A stretch of 27,359 nt of DNA from a virus. Positions 2,992-12,609 of this stretch are shown here, in pieces; within the stretch, counting starts at the first letter, position 1; every line of letters starts with the position of its first letter. A model generated the notes under the pieces. It saw only the letters and a list, made by a program, of their open reading frames with translations. It searched no databases and was not told the DNA's origin. The position numbers and the translations under genes are program-made. The stretch lies in the IMG/VR virus record IMGVR_UViG_3300030102_001340, positions 1-27,359 of that record. The stretch is one strand, 5' to 3'.

Positions 2992-5375
2992 ACCAGTCCA
3001 GCGATACCTGACCGCCTAGCTGCGATCTCTCGATCAGCAGCGCGTGGCAGTACAGTCGGCCCAAGCAGTGATGGGTCACCCATTGGTGCTGCTGGTGTTA
3101 CAGGAAGATCCTCGAAGATCGGCATGTCGATGGAGGATTGTGGGGGTTGCATTTGCTCCAACTCTCTCGTCATTCGGTCAAGATCTTCAGGCGTCGCTTC
3201 ATACTCTTGCCGCCCAGAAGTTTCTTCTTGAAATTTTTCAATTCCAGCTTCTCCTGCGCGTAACCCAGCTTGACCCCTAAACCGCATCGCTCCAATACTT
3301 TTCTGGAATTCTTTGTTGTTCAAAATCGAAAAAGCGTCTTCAAACAATTCGTCGGATTTTGGGTCGTCTAACAACACACTTACCAATTTATCGTAATACG
3401 CCTCGCGTTGCTTTTGAGCCAATCTCTTCAAATACTCATCACCGACTTGACCAGTGTAAACTCGTGGCCCAGTTCGTAACGCTGTCAACAATATTTTTTT
3501 CGCGTCATCAGAGATCCCTGCGGCTTGAGCGCCCAAAGTTTCTTCCAAAGCAGTAAATGGTTGAGTCTGGGAGCTACCACGAGGCACCAGATTGAAAGCT
3601 CTATCCATGAAACCAAGCATTTTCTCAAAAGTTTCAAATTCTTCTGGCTCCAATAGCTCTTGCATCATGGCTTTGTTTTTTGGAGCTGCGAAAAATCTTT
3701 GGAAGCCGGGTACGCCTTGTTCGACAGTCTGTACCTTTGTAAATTGATCAAGCTTATCGTTGATGTAAAACTTTTTAACGTCCTGCCATACTTCAGGGTC
3801 TTGAGCCTGAAGGACTCTTTTGGCGTTCCGCATGGATCGCACAGATATGTCGGGGTCGAAAATTTCTTTGATCGATTTGGCAACGCTTTTGTCGGCACCC
3901 TCAAAAATTTTGGACATTCGACCAATCGCAGACCGCTCAGTTGCTTGCAAGTTTGGTTTGGTTGGATCAAATACCCGATTGGCTAAGTCATACAGCGGGT
4001 CTGCTTCTTTGAGTAGTTTTGTGACTTCTTCGCGAAACCCGATAACCAACGGCGCGTCCGTAGTTCCTAGACTATCTTTTACAACTTTTTCCATGTCCGT
4101 TGTTCTTCGGTCATGGATATCCATGATGTTGGTCAGAGGCACTTCTACTTCGACCTCTTGCATCAAAACTTCGCCTTGATTTCCAATCTTGGGGAGACCT
4201 TGTGCGTCCAAAATTGGCCGCTCTTCAATTTTAACTTCCATAAGAGCGCGTCGGAAAGCAGTAGCGGCGTCTCGTGTGGACTCTGGTGCTTTAGTGTTTG
4301 CGATAACTTGATCTAATCTCGCTACTAAATCTGAAGTGTCAACTGGAACCTGCTCAGGGTTTTCGCGAATGATGTTATATAATTTTGTCGCCCGATCTGT
4401 CCGACGCCGCGTCAACTCTTTCATCGCCTCTTTAGCAGCAGCAGCTACTCGCTCTGCGGGAGAGCCAAATGATTTGCTTGCAAGAGAGCCTATTGAGTCG
4501 GCAAAAACATTTATCGCTTCTCGCGCTTTTTGAGCACGAGAACCATACATCTGTTGGATTCTAACGATCTGCGGTTGGCGGCTTAGAAAATACTGAAGCT
4601 GAACACCCAAAGCACCAGAAGCAACATCTGCTGCCTCTGCTGGGGTCAATTTGAAGCCCATCTTTGCTGCTTCGTCAATCGTTCCCTGAACACCCGCTCG
4701 TAAATTGACTAGATACTTCAACGCCTCTTCGCGGCCTTTGAACTTCGTAAACAGGTTCCTGACTGGACCCTGCCCGAAAGGGATTGCTGAGAAGGCAACT
4801 GACAAGCCCAAATCTTTCGCAGCAGCTAGCTGCTCTTCTGGGGGAAGATTGTAAAATTGGTCTATTAAAAGCCCTCTAGCGCCCCTCACTGCTGCTCCCG
4901 TCGTAGCAGCCCCAGTTGCCCCGCCAAACATGGTCGTACCCAAAACAATGCCGGATAACGCAAGAGGATGTTTGACTGGGGATCTTTGCGCTAATTTTAC
5001 GCCTTGCTCGAAGCCTTTCTGTCCGCCTTTGATGGCTCCAGCCATGTCTGCAACAATCGTGGTCGCAGGTGCAATATTTGGGTACAGATATTCGTCAAGA
5101 ACGCTTGCATCTTCAGGTCGCTCAAACTCCCTTTGCAGCTCACCGGCATCGTCCCGATAAAAGATATCGCCATCTATCATCTCGTATCGATATGCCGCAA
5201 GCGGATCGTCTGGGAAACGCTCAGACGCTAGAAACTCAAGCATTGTGTTGTCGTCAAAAAACAACGACGATTTGGCTTTTCGTAAACCGTAGTCAGGGTC
5301 ATCTGCCTGTTGTTGCTCAGCCCTCTTGCGCTTCAAAAAGTCAATTTGCGCTTGGTAATCTTCCATCGCAGACAT
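2988..5375 (-). CDS. Probable internal virion (ejection) protein (795 aa)
   Basis: Largely helical and charged throughout, with one glycine-rich hydrophobic stretch at about 138-167 (ALSGIVLGTTMFGGATGAAT) that could insert in a membrane. The N-terminus (YQAQIDFLKRKRAEQQQ) looks like a coiled coil. The C-terminus ends AADREIAARRSGIAGLV, a tail I recall from other marine phage virion proteins. It is the last gene of the late operon, after three similar large proteins. This matches the position of the ejected proteins of P22- and T7-like phages. No lytic transglycosylase or peptidase motif was seen. It starts 2 nt after the previous stop. The role is inferred from position and composition. Confidence 0.6.
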   Translation of the reverse strand: MSAMEDYQAQIDFLKRKRAEQQQADDPDYGLRKAKSSLFFDDNTMLEFLASERFPDDPLAAYRYEMIDGDIFYRDDAGELQREFERPEDASVLDEYLYPNIAPATTIVADMAGAIKGGQKGFEQGVKLAQRSPVKHPLALSGIVLGTTMFGGATGAATTGAAVRGARGLLIDQFYNLPPEEQLAAAKDLGLSVAFSAIPFGQGPVRNLFTKFKGREEALKYLVNLRAGVQGTIDEAAKMGFKLTPAEAADVASGALGVQLQYFLSRQPQIVRIQQMYGSRAQKAREAINVFADSIGSLASKSFGSPAERVAAAAKEAMKELTRRRTDRATKLYNIIRENPEQVPVDTSDLVARLDQVIANTKAPESTRDAATAFRRALMEVKIEERPILDAQGLPKIGNQGEVLMQEVEVEVPLTNIMDIHDRRTTDMEKVVKDSLGTTDAPLVIGFREEVTKLLKEADPLYDLANRVFDPTKPNLQATERSAIGRMSKIFEGADKSVAKSIKEIFDPDISVRSMRNAKRVLQAQDPEVWQDVKKFYINDKLDQFTKVQTVEQGVPGFQRFFAAPKNKAMMQELLEPEEFETFEKMLGFMDRAFNLVPRGSSQTQPFTALEETLGAQAAGISDDAKKILLTALRTGPRVYTGQVGDEYLKRLAQKQREAYYDKLVSVLLDDPKSDELFEDAFSILNNKEFQKSIGAMRFRGQAGLRAGEAGIEKFQEETSGRQEYEATPEDLDRMTRELEQMQPPQSSIDMPIFEDLPVTPAAPMGDPSLLGPTVLPRAADREIAARRSGIAGLV

Positions 5376-5377
5376 AG

Positions 5378-6892
5378 CTACATTTCCTCAATTTGCGCCA
5401 ATAACACGTCTTTTTGCTCTCTGCTCAAATCGGGGTTGTCTTCAATAGACTGTCTCAGAGCCTCTGGCGTCATCGCGCTTACAGACTCTGCATCGGCTCG
5501 ATTACGACGCTCTTGATCGGTTTGAAATTTTTTGAACCTTGATTCAATTCGGTCATAGTCTCCGTAGAATTTTTTGCCTTTAGCATCTGCTTTTGCTTTC
5601 GCTATGAACTGTTTGTCCTCTTCAGTCAAAAACAAATCTTTTTTGTCCGCTCGCCATTGACGCTTCCATTGTCCCATGTGGCCTCGCACTTGTGTGCCGT
5701 CCAACTTGCGGTTTTGTTTTCGCGCCTCTTCAGTGAACCGGCTCAACTCTTCCGTATATGCGTTGACAAACTCTTGTTTTTTTAGAGCCGCACGTCGCTG
5801 TATATCAATCGAGCGCAAAAACCCTTCGTAAGTTTGACCCAGAAATGGGGCGCTTTCTTTGAACAACTCCATTTCTGCGTTTGAGACTGCGCCTTTTGTT
5901 TGAGATACATTGGCCAAAGCGAATCCGATAGTGATAGTCGCTAACGCCTCTTGTTTACCGACCTTGCTTAAATCAACACCCAACCACGGCAACATCGGGC
6001 CAAAAAACTGTCTGAAAGGTAAACTTATTTGATCAAGACGACCAAAACCCTCTTCGCCCAAATCTCCCGCGATAAGCTCAGCCTGCGTCAAATTGTCTAA
6101 TTGGGCGAATGCCTTATCTGCTATTTCATTTAACTCAGTTTGCTCTTTGCTGACAGCCTTGGCGTCTTCCTTACTCAAAGTGGTTTCGGCAGCTTCGTCT
6201 GGCAAGTCCGAAACGACCACTGGGTTTTGGGTGCGCAAGATTCTCTGAAGTTCCTTACCTTGAGATTTTTTATCAAAGCTACGCGTAATTTTCCTGCCTG
6301 TGAATTGACCCTCTGCGTCCACCTCGTCATACGACAAAGTAACTAAATCCGCATCGCCAAAATTTTGATTTTGTATCATATCCATAGCGAATTTTTGAAT
6401 TCGCTCTTCTGCTTTACGCTCGTCTTCCATGGCCAATTTCGCGGCCTCTAACGCAATAGCCTGACGTTGCTTTCGGCGCTCGTCTCGATCCGCTCTCATG
6501 CGTGCAGAAAAAGTATTGAATCCTGCGGCTATACCGGGAAACGCTCCAGCGGTCGGAGGTTGCGACATGATCCCTGCGCCCAAATCACTTAGCAGATCGT
6601 AAAAGGACAGCTTATCGGGTGGCTCGTACAAACCTTTTAGCCGCTCTTGATATCTAGCAGACTGAGTTTCGTAATTTACAGGAGACAACGCTTTCGTAAG
6701 CATTCTCAGGTATTCGCCATTGAGGGACGGAGGCGCTTGTCTGATATCTTCTTGGTCATCGGCGAACTGCGTCATATCTAATGGCTTCAGGCCGGTGCTG
6801 GTCGAATAGTCTTCAAAAACATCAACATTATTGATGCCTCCGTCCTGAAACCCTTTTATCTGCTCTTCCATTTGCGCCCTCGATATGGCCAT
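5378..6892 (-). CDS. Probable internal virion protein (504 aa)
   Basis: Starts MAISRAQMEEQIKGFQDGG. Its first seven residues are identical to those of the major capsid protein. A small hydrophobic region, LGAGIMSQPPTAGAFPGIAA (about 104-123), is followed by a long charged helix (RADRDERRKQRQ...). The second half contains TITIGFALANVSQTKGAVSN followed by AEMELFKESAPFLG, a pattern I associate with large internal virion proteins of marine podoviruses (from memory). The C-terminus is helical and acidic. The start overlaps the upstream stop as TGATG. No enzyme motif is visible. The ejection role is inferred from its place between other candidates. Confidence 0.55.
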   Translation of the reverse strand: MAISRAQMEEQIKGFQDGGINNVDVFEDYSTSTGLKPLDMTQFADDQEDIRQAPPSLNGEYLRMLTKALSPVNYETQSARYQERLKGLYEPPDKLSFYDLLSDLGAGIMSQPPTAGAFPGIAAGFNTFSARMRADRDERRKQRQAIALEAAKLAMEDERKAEERIQKFAMDMIQNQNFGDADLVTLSYDEVDAEGQFTGRKITRSFDKKSQGKELQRILRTQNPVVVSDLPDEAAETTLSKEDAKAVSKEQTELNEIADKAFAQLDNLTQAELIAGDLGEEGFGRLDQISLPFRQFFGPMLPWLGVDLSKVGKQEALATITIGFALANVSQTKGAVSNAEMELFKESAPFLGQTYEGFLRSIDIQRRAALKKQEFVNAYTEELSRFTEEARKQNRKLDGTQVRGHMGQWKRQWRADKKDLFLTEEDKQFIAKAKADAKGKKFYGDYDRIESRFKKFQTDQERRNRADAESVSAMTPEALRQSIEDNPDLSREQKDVLLAQIEEM

Positions 6893-8727
6893 CAGACGGC
6901 TCTCTGCGGTTGTCCGTAGAAATTACCCAAGGCACCTAATGTCGATAAGCCCGTCCCCAAACCAGCCTGTAACGCGCTTGGCGGGGGTGTAAACGACGTT
7001 TGCGTCTGACTGAACCCAGCGGGTGCCATCTGCACAAACGGCATCAAGGCTTGGTATTGGGCCAACGGAGCTTGTTGTGCCTGCAGCAGCCCTGCTCTTT
7101 GAGCATCAAGCTCACGCTGCCGCTGCTGCTGTTGTTGAGCGCCTATACCGCCAAGTTGTGCAACGTCTGCGGCAGTAGCTTGCTGAGCCTGTGACCCCAG
7201 ACCCGTCAGGAATCCACCAAAACCCTGTCGGGCTTGTTGCAGTGTCTGGCCTGCTGCAGCCTGTTGTTGGCCTATCTGCCCAAACTGCGCGGCTTGCTGC
7301 CCCGCAATCCCCATTGCCTGCTGCCCTGCTTGCGCTCTCGCGCCAGCCGCTTGCTGCCCCAAAGCGCCGAGCTGTTGACCTAGACCTGTGCCGGCTTGGA
7401 ATCTTTGCTGTGCTTGCTGACCCAGCTGACCCGCTAGTTGCTGCTGAGCACCCAATCCTTGCTGCGCTGTCTGGCCCAGCTGCTGGCCTAGAGCCTGCTG
7501 ACTCGCAAGCTGTTGCTGTGCGGTCTGTTGAATCAGGTTACCGAACGCAGAGCCTGCACCAAGTTTTTGTTGGGCCGCTTGTGATAGCTGACCCGACAAT
7601 CCTGTTCGCGCGCCGTATCGTTGACCGCCTAATGACGCCAACCCTGATGCTGCAGATCTTGCGGCTTGTCGCGCTCTTTCGTCCTCGCCTATAGCCGTTT
7701 GCTGCGCCCTCTGGAAGCCTGCAGAGCGTAGTCCGCCTACCTCCTTAGCCAACCCCCTACCCAGCGCCTCTGCTCGCTCAGCGGCTGTCAGACGCGCTCT
7801 GGAGCCGAATGCAGACTCTCCACCCGTTTGAATGTCCCTTGCTCTTTGAGCGATGTCCGACTGCGCTAGTCCTTTGAGTGCGTCCTCAATGCTTTGCTGA
7901 ACCACGCCCTCTTCATAGGGGTCAAAATACTTTGAAGTTGCCTCAGCGATATCGAAATCGCCGGTTGTACCGCGTAGTAACCGCTCAGACTCACGCAGTC
8001 CCTGCGAAAGCTCCTCTGCGCCTATGGCTCCGATTCCTACCGCATCAGTGACATCTCGCCCGAACTCATCGTATACCCTGCGACCTTGCTGACGTGCGCG
8101 CGCAAGATCCATGCCGAACTGGTCTGCCGCTTGACGACCAAGCTGCTCTTGTTGTCCAAGCTGCTGGGCGAACCTGCCTACTGCTCCAGTCTGGAACCCT
8201 GCGAGGTCAGCTAAATCACCCCGTAGTCGTTCTTCTGCGGTCAGTGCTCTGCCTCGTGCCTGCTCGACGCCTGTCAAAGCATCTAGCAAACCACGGTCAC
8301 GTTGATCAAGTGCGAAGCGCGCACCCGATTGGATTTCTTGCAACGCTCGCGCTTGTGCTAAGGCTTGGTCCGTCAGACCGCCTTCCAGCGCACCAATCCC
8401 AGCTCTTGCCTGCTGCGCGGCTTCTTGAATGAACGGTTGCTGTACCCCTACCGCTTGTCGCGCGAGTTGTGCTGCGCGAATCTGGTCCGGTGTGAGACCG
8501 GCAATCTCTTGGGGTATGACGAGCGGACGACCTTGATCGTCAAAGAAAACACGCTCAGCGGCTCTGAACGCGCCCGGTATGAACCCGCCTTCACCCGCCA
8601 ATCCAAACAATAGTTGTTGCGTGATTGGGTCAAGCTGACGGTCGGAGCGTTGAATAGACTCAACGAACGGTAACTCTGGAGACCCAGTGACGGCCTGATC
8701 AGGTATTTCAGTGGTCGCTTCTGCCAT
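6892..8727 (-). CDS. Gln/Ala/Gly-rich internal virion protein (611 aa)
   Basis: Residues 1-340 are a mixed helical region. It contains FDPYEEGVVQQSIEDALKGL and TGGESAFGSRARLTAAER (about 268-318), which I recall as a conserved segment of virion proteins in marine podoviruses. Residues about 360-545 are low complexity, dominated by Q, A, G and L in loose 7-11-residue repeats (GQQLGQTAQQGLGAQQQLA). The end is Pro/Gln-rich. Such segments may form extended helical bundles inside the capsid or in the ejection channel. GAGGA lies 7 nt before ATG 8727. It sits between two other ejection candidates. The Q-rich part produces long meaningless open frames on the other strand. Confidence 0.6.
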   Translation of the reverse strand: MAEATTEIPDQAVTGSPELPFVESIQRSDRQLDPITQQLLFGLAGEGGFIPGAFRAAERVFFDDQGRPLVIPQEIAGLTPDQIRAAQLARQAVGVQQPFIQEAAQQARAGIGALEGGLTDQALAQARALQEIQSGARFALDQRDRGLLDALTGVEQARGRALTAEERLRGDLADLAGFQTGAVGRFAQQLGQQEQLGRQAADQFGMDLARARQQGRRVYDEFGRDVTDAVGIGAIGAEELSQGLRESERLLRGTTGDFDIAEATSKYFDPYEEGVVQQSIEDALKGLAQSDIAQRARDIQTGGESAFGSRARLTAAERAEALGRGLAKEVGGLRSAGFQRAQQTAIGEDERARQAARSAASGLASLGGQRYGARTGLSGQLSQAAQQKLGAGSAFGNLIQQTAQQQLASQQALGQQLGQTAQQGLGAQQQLAGQLGQQAQQRFQAGTGLGQQLGALGQQAAGARAQAGQQAMGIAGQQAAQFGQIGQQQAAAGQTLQQARQGFGGFLTGLGSQAQQATAADVAQLGGIGAQQQQQRQRELDAQRAGLLQAQQAPLAQYQALMPFVQMAPAGFSQTQTSFTPPPSALQAGLGTGLSTLGALGNFYGQPQRAV

Positions 8728-8729
8728 GA

Positions 8730-10400
8730 TTAAGTCCTCGCGCCTGCGAAATCACTGAATAGGTCCATCATGTCGTACATCAGTGCGGTTCCGCGATCTC
8801 GGTCTTCTTTTTTGTTGGGCGTAAGCGTGATGATTCCACCATCGCCTTTAGTCATGTCGAACGCCCCTGCGCCTCGCACAGCCCTGCCTGTCATCACAAA
8901 CTCGCCATCGGAAAGCATAGCTGGTACATCGTCAGACGTTTCAGTGCCGGGTCCGTTGATGTCCCCATTCATGCGCTCGAAGTCTTCGGTTGCTACGTTA
9001 CCGCCTTCGGCGTAACGCATGGGCATCACCATTCCACCGTTCATCATGCCCTGTGTCGCTTGTTTCATTGTTGGTCTCCCCCCGGAGAGCTGGGGCATAG
9101 TCCCCGCCGGCAGCAGGCCAAACTCCTCGGGGGAAGGCCGCTCTTTACCCATGCGTCTGGCGATCTCTGCTTCAATGTTGTATCGGCCAGCCGCATCCAT
9201 TTGCGTCAGGGGTGTGAGCGGAACGCCTCTTCGGTTTTTTGCTTCATCGTAAGCAAGCTTTCCAAGAAGTGCTGCTATTCCTGCCCCGCCCAGACCAATT
9301 CCGCCGCCTTCACCGCCACCGATATTTGTAAGCGAACCTATTAAGCCCTTTCCGCTTGGATCTAAACCTAACTTATCGTCTAAAAATGAGAGGATCGGAT
9401 TGCGTGTAGCCTGAGTGCCACCACGACCTACAGTTTTGAATATCTCCTCCGCTGAAAGACCTTGATTCGATAGTTTTTCAAAGTCCTGCAGTGTTATCCC
9501 CGCTTGCTCTAAGGCTTTTATCTTGTCTGCATTACTTAAATTTAAGTATTGCTCTTGAGTCATTCCCTTCGGCAACCCACCAGCGCCTCCACCAAACAAA
9601 CTGCCGATTCCAGATTTTACTCCTGATCCAAGCGCCTTAAATTTGTCAAAAAAACCTAAATCTGCAAAGCCTCCTTCCAAACCAGAAACAGCCTTGCCTC
9701 CAACGCTGCCCAGACTACCGATACCTCCTAAGAACTTGCCTGTGCCATATCCGCTTAGACCTCCCGCTATTGCACCTTTCAAACCCTTACCAGCAGCAAG
9801 ATTAGTCGCAGCCCCTATACCAGCGGCCACTAAAGGACCAACGCCCGGAATGAAATTAGCAAGCGGTCCAGCAATCGGAGCCACTTTCTTCACAACCTTT
9901 TTGAAGAACTTTCCAATCTTCTTCAGGAAAAACTCTTCCAAACCTGTGTTGGCGTTCAACGACGCGATGCCCATACCGACCACATATCGCTCTGGATCGA
10001 GGTCTAACTCGTTGAAGCGGCTCTCCACCGTAGCTTCAAATTGCGGGTCATCGAACATCTCAGCGGGTAACACGACCTCACCGGGTGTCAGGTGAGCAAG
10101 CACTGAATCCCCGTTACGTCCCTGTGCAGCAAGTTCTGCCGCTAAGTCTGCCATCGGCGCTTGAGCAGCCGTTCGAGTTTTTTCCGCTAACGCGCGCGCA
10201 ATGTCGGCCTCTTCAGGCGAGTCTGCAGTGTCTGCCGCCATCATGAATTCGTCTATAGCTGCGCTGGCAAGTTGTGCATCCTGATTGGGTGCCATAGCCG
10301 TCGACATGGCGTCTACCTCTCCACCTGCCTGCATACCCATCGGCGGCATAGGATCATCGCCCATGAGGTTTTGGATTCTCTGTTGAAGCATCTGGTTCAT
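8730..10400 (-). CDS. Gly-rich virion protein with membrane-active segment (556 aa)
   Basis: Two similar motifs flank the protein: GDSVLAHLTPGEVVLP (97-112) and SDDVPAMLSDGEFVMTGRAV (489-508). They resemble the D.V.A.LT.GE.V segment I know from phage tape-measure and internal proteins. Between them, KKIGKFFKKVVKKVAP (160-175) and a long Gly/Ala-rich hydrophobic region (176-275) suggest an amphipathic, membrane-active part. Met/Gly-rich linkers follow. This fits an ejection protein that helps DNA cross the host envelope. The gene starts with an ATGA overlap after the 103-residue gene. No catalytic motif was found. Confidence 0.6.
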   Translation of the reverse strand: MNQMLQQRIQNLMGDDPMPPMGMQAGGEVDAMSTAMAPNQDAQLASAAIDEFMMAADTADSPEEADIARALAEKTRTAAQAPMADLAAELAAQGRNGDSVLAHLTPGEVVLPAEMFDDPQFEATVESRFNELDLDPERYVVGMGIASLNANTGLEEFFLKKIGKFFKKVVKKVAPIAGPLANFIPGVGPLVAAGIGAATNLAAGKGLKGAIAGGLSGYGTGKFLGGIGSLGSVGGKAVSGLEGGFADLGFFDKFKALGSGVKSGIGSLFGGGAGGLPKGMTQEQYLNLSNADKIKALEQAGITLQDFEKLSNQGLSAEEIFKTVGRGGTQATRNPILSFLDDKLGLDPSGKGLIGSLTNIGGGEGGGIGLGGAGIAALLGKLAYDEAKNRRGVPLTPLTQMDAAGRYNIEAEIARRMGKERPSPEEFGLLPAGTMPQLSGGRPTMKQATQGMMNGGMVMPMRYAEGGNVATEDFERMNGDINGPGTETSDDVPAMLSDGEFVMTGRAVRGAGAFDMTKGDGGIITLTPNKKEDRDRGTALMYDMMDLFSDFAGART

Positions 10401-10708
10401 GATATGGTCACCGTCACTGCACCTACCGCGCTCGTAATTGTTTGGCCTGTCGGATACGTCTGATGGCTATACAGGTCGCGGAACTGAGTGCCATCGAAAG
10501 CTTGATGAATCCCGTTTGTAGTATTAAAGATAATCGCCCCTGTAGCAAACTGAAGTTCGCTGATTTCAGTTGCATTGAAGTGCGGTGAAATGTTGATATC
10601 GACCGCTGAGAGGTTCAATTCCAACACCCGAATCATGCGATTGAACACATCCGACGATACTGTTTCGCCCTGTGCGAGCGGCAGTCTCGTTTGTAATATG
10701 CTGCTCAC
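10397..10708 (-). CDS. Small tail-associated structural protein, GTG start (103 aa)
   Basis: Contains FATGAIIFNTTNGIHQAFDG followed by TQFRDLYS, a beta-rich segment I recall from small marine phage virion proteins. The N-terminus (LQTRLPLAQGETVSSDVFNR) looks helical. The C-terminus TSAVGAVTVTIS is beta-like. The start is GTG (10708-10706), overlapping the nozzle stop as GTGA with no good Shine-Dalgarno, so translation is probably coupled to the nozzle gene. Its place right after the nozzle suggests a tail-tip or fibre-attachment role. This is inferred from position only. Confidence 0.55.
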   Translation of the reverse strand: MSSILQTRLPLAQGETVSSDVFNRMIRVLELNLSAVDINISPHFNATEISELQFATGAIIFNTTNGIHQAFDGTQFRDLYSHQTYPTGQTITSAVGAVTVTIS

Positions 10709-12603
10709 CCACGTCGCCCACTGGGTTGGATATCAATGCGCGTCGAGCCTAGTCTCCACTTGTACCCGAGCTGGTTGTCTGCTGTGTTGTCGTCATCTGA
10801 CTCAAACCTGAACACGACTTGTCGCGCGCGGCTACGCACGTTACTGAACGTACTCGTTGGCGTGACCTGAGTGGTCGAGTCTGTTGTGAGAGATTGGCCG
10901 GGGAAGTCTCTTCGTTTCAAAACGATGTTCATGGCAGGGGTGTTGGTGGCACCAGTATCCTGCACAAATTTCATGTCTGGGATGATTTGTTTTACAAAAC
11001 TGAACGCCTCTCCTGAGCTTATGTCCAGATCACCCGACTCGATGAATACACCAGACATTGCGGAGTCGTTGTCGTTGTAGCCTTGCTCGTGCTCGAAAAC
11101 GCAGTTTGAGCTGGACGTTTTCGCAGTCGCTAACGGTTGGTCCTCGATGCCTGCGTCTAGCCATGCGTATCTGATCAAACTACCAATCGACCAGTGGTTC
11201 TCCTCGTAATTGTAAATGACGTAACGGCTGACCTCGCCTGTATCGTCCTCAATACTTGGATAGAAAAACCAGACCTCGCCATATTCTGAGTTCACACCCA
11301 TGTGGCACTTGAACGCTTGGCCAAGGTCGAGATCGTTGAAGACATACTCTTGCACTTGGCACGGCAGCTTTTGCACTGATCCGTTATAAAAATAGAATCC
11401 AGTTTTGCTGGCGAAATAGACGCCATTCGGCGCGTTCGCTGCGGCCTTTGGCCCAATCAGTCCAGCGCCTTCGTTGACGAGGTTGATAGCAAACGTGAGC
11501 GGCGGACCTATGAAGTTCATCGAATAAAGCGATGTGTCAGTCCAAATCAGAATCTCTTGTCTGCTCTTGATGCCGCCAACGATGAACGACCCGCTACTCA
11601 ACCTCACAGAGCCGGCGCTATTGGTGGCAGTCGGCAAGAAATCTAGCTCATTTTCTGAGTCACTGAACGCGACCAACATAGGATCAACCGTGCCGGTACG
11701 AGACCCGCTCGAGAGGGGATCAGAGCCTAAAACGATCAAATGTCTATCGGTTTCAGACGTGATGACCTGCAGCCCAACAGTCGGGACGCCAGTAGCGCCA
11801 GTGATACCAGACAACTCCACCGCCCTTACACTCGTGCCGCTGTTTTCTAACCAGCGATAAATACCAGCCCCGCGCACGGCGATAATTAGGTTTTCACCGA
11901 AATTGTCATGTGTCCAAAGGCGGAGTTGGTTGACGGCGCTAATCGCTGACGCAGAACCAAAGCCTCCTGCACCCCAAGTGCCTAAACCCCAACCTGCAGA
12001 CGCGACGTAAGTATCTAAGCCTACGTTGATCTGATAGGTGCCAACGACACTGCTGCCGCCGTTACCGCTGTCGCTTGCATTTGCTGTGACGGTCGTACCG
12101 CTCGTATCTTTTGCTGTGATCGTGTAAGCGTTGGCGTTAGTGACCAAATCGATTTGGTATTCTTGGTTGAGCACGTCGGCGGTTACGTTCCCGCCCAAAG
12201 ACACTGCCCCACTGAAGGTAACAAAATCTCCGCTGACTGCTCCATGGCTGGTGTCGGCGACTGTAATCGTGCTGCTGCCGTTTGTGGCACTGAAGGTTAC
12301 GTCACCTGCGCTAGTGGTAGACCGAATCGGAGTAACATCGTTATACGAGAAACCCTCTTCGATGTAATATTTGAAGGTCGTGCCAACGCCCAAAAAACGA
12401 GTGCCGCCCAGCGAGATCCACGAGTGCAAAGCACGGCCAGTGCCAAGATAACTGTTCGATCCGAGCTTGAGCCAGCCGCCTACTTTTTCAACACGACCTT
12501 TGCGGAACCGAACAAGGTTTGCGTCTACCCAGCCGCCTTTCGCGCTGTAGTCGGTGGATTCCTTGTTGACTCCGGGCTGAAACTCGAGGGTTTGCAGCGC
12601 CAC
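10705..12603 (-). CDS. Tail nozzle protein, P22 gp10/T7 gp12-like beta-propeller
   Basis: A 632-residue, beta-rich protein. It opens with ALQTLEFQPGVNKESTDYSA and LVRFRKGRVEKVGGW, a start typical of phage tail nozzle or stabilisation proteins, as I recall. The repeated blades carry short W/F/Y strands (NLIIAVRGAGIYRWLENSG; EILIWTDTSLYSMNFIGPP; GVYFASKTGFYFYNGSVQKL; VSRYVIYNYEENHWSIG). An inserted Ser/Thr/Gly-rich domain at about 95-190 (DVTFSATNGSSTITVADTSH) resembles the small beta module often labelled FCCH-like in phages. The nozzle closes the short tail and contacts the adaptor ring. Its position downstream of connector genes agrees. I did not run a profile search. Confidence 0.65.
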   Translation of the reverse strand: MALQTLEFQPGVNKESTDYSAKGGWVDANLVRFRKGRVEKVGGWLKLGSNSYLGTGRALHSWISLGGTRFLGVGTTFKYYIEEGFSYNDVTPIRSTTSAGDVTFSATNGSSTITVADTSHGAVSGDFVTFSGAVSLGGNVTADVLNQEYQIDLVTNANAYTITAKDTSGTTVTANASDSGNGGSSVVGTYQINVGLDTYVASAGWGLGTWGAGGFGSASAISAVNQLRLWTHDNFGENLIIAVRGAGIYRWLENSGTSVRAVELSGITGATGVPTVGLQVITSETDRHLIVLGSDPLSSGSRTGTVDPMLVAFSDSENELDFLPTATNSAGSVRLSSGSFIVGGIKSRQEILIWTDTSLYSMNFIGPPLTFAINLVNEGAGLIGPKAAANAPNGVYFASKTGFYFYNGSVQKLPCQVQEYVFNDLDLGQAFKCHMGVNSEYGEVWFFYPSIEDDTGEVSRYVIYNYEENHWSIGSLIRYAWLDAGIEDQPLATAKTSSSNCVFEHEQGYNDNDSAMSGVFIESGDLDISSGEAFSFVKQIIPDMKFVQDTGATNTPAMNIVLKRRDFPGQSLTTDSTTQVTPTSTFSNVRSRARQVVFRFESDDDNTADNQLGYKWRLGSTRIDIQPSGRRG

Positions 12604-12609
12604 AGGTTA

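Noticed and set aside
7191-7694. A 167-codon + strand open frame inside the Gln-rich gene
   Set aside because: Caused by the biased Gln/Ala/Gly codons of the real gene; no Shine-Dalgarno and low-complexity Leu/Pro/Ala content.
9643-10095. A 150-codon + strand open frame opposite the Gly-rich virion gene
   Set aside because: Pro-rich mirror of Gly codons on the other strand, with no start signals.
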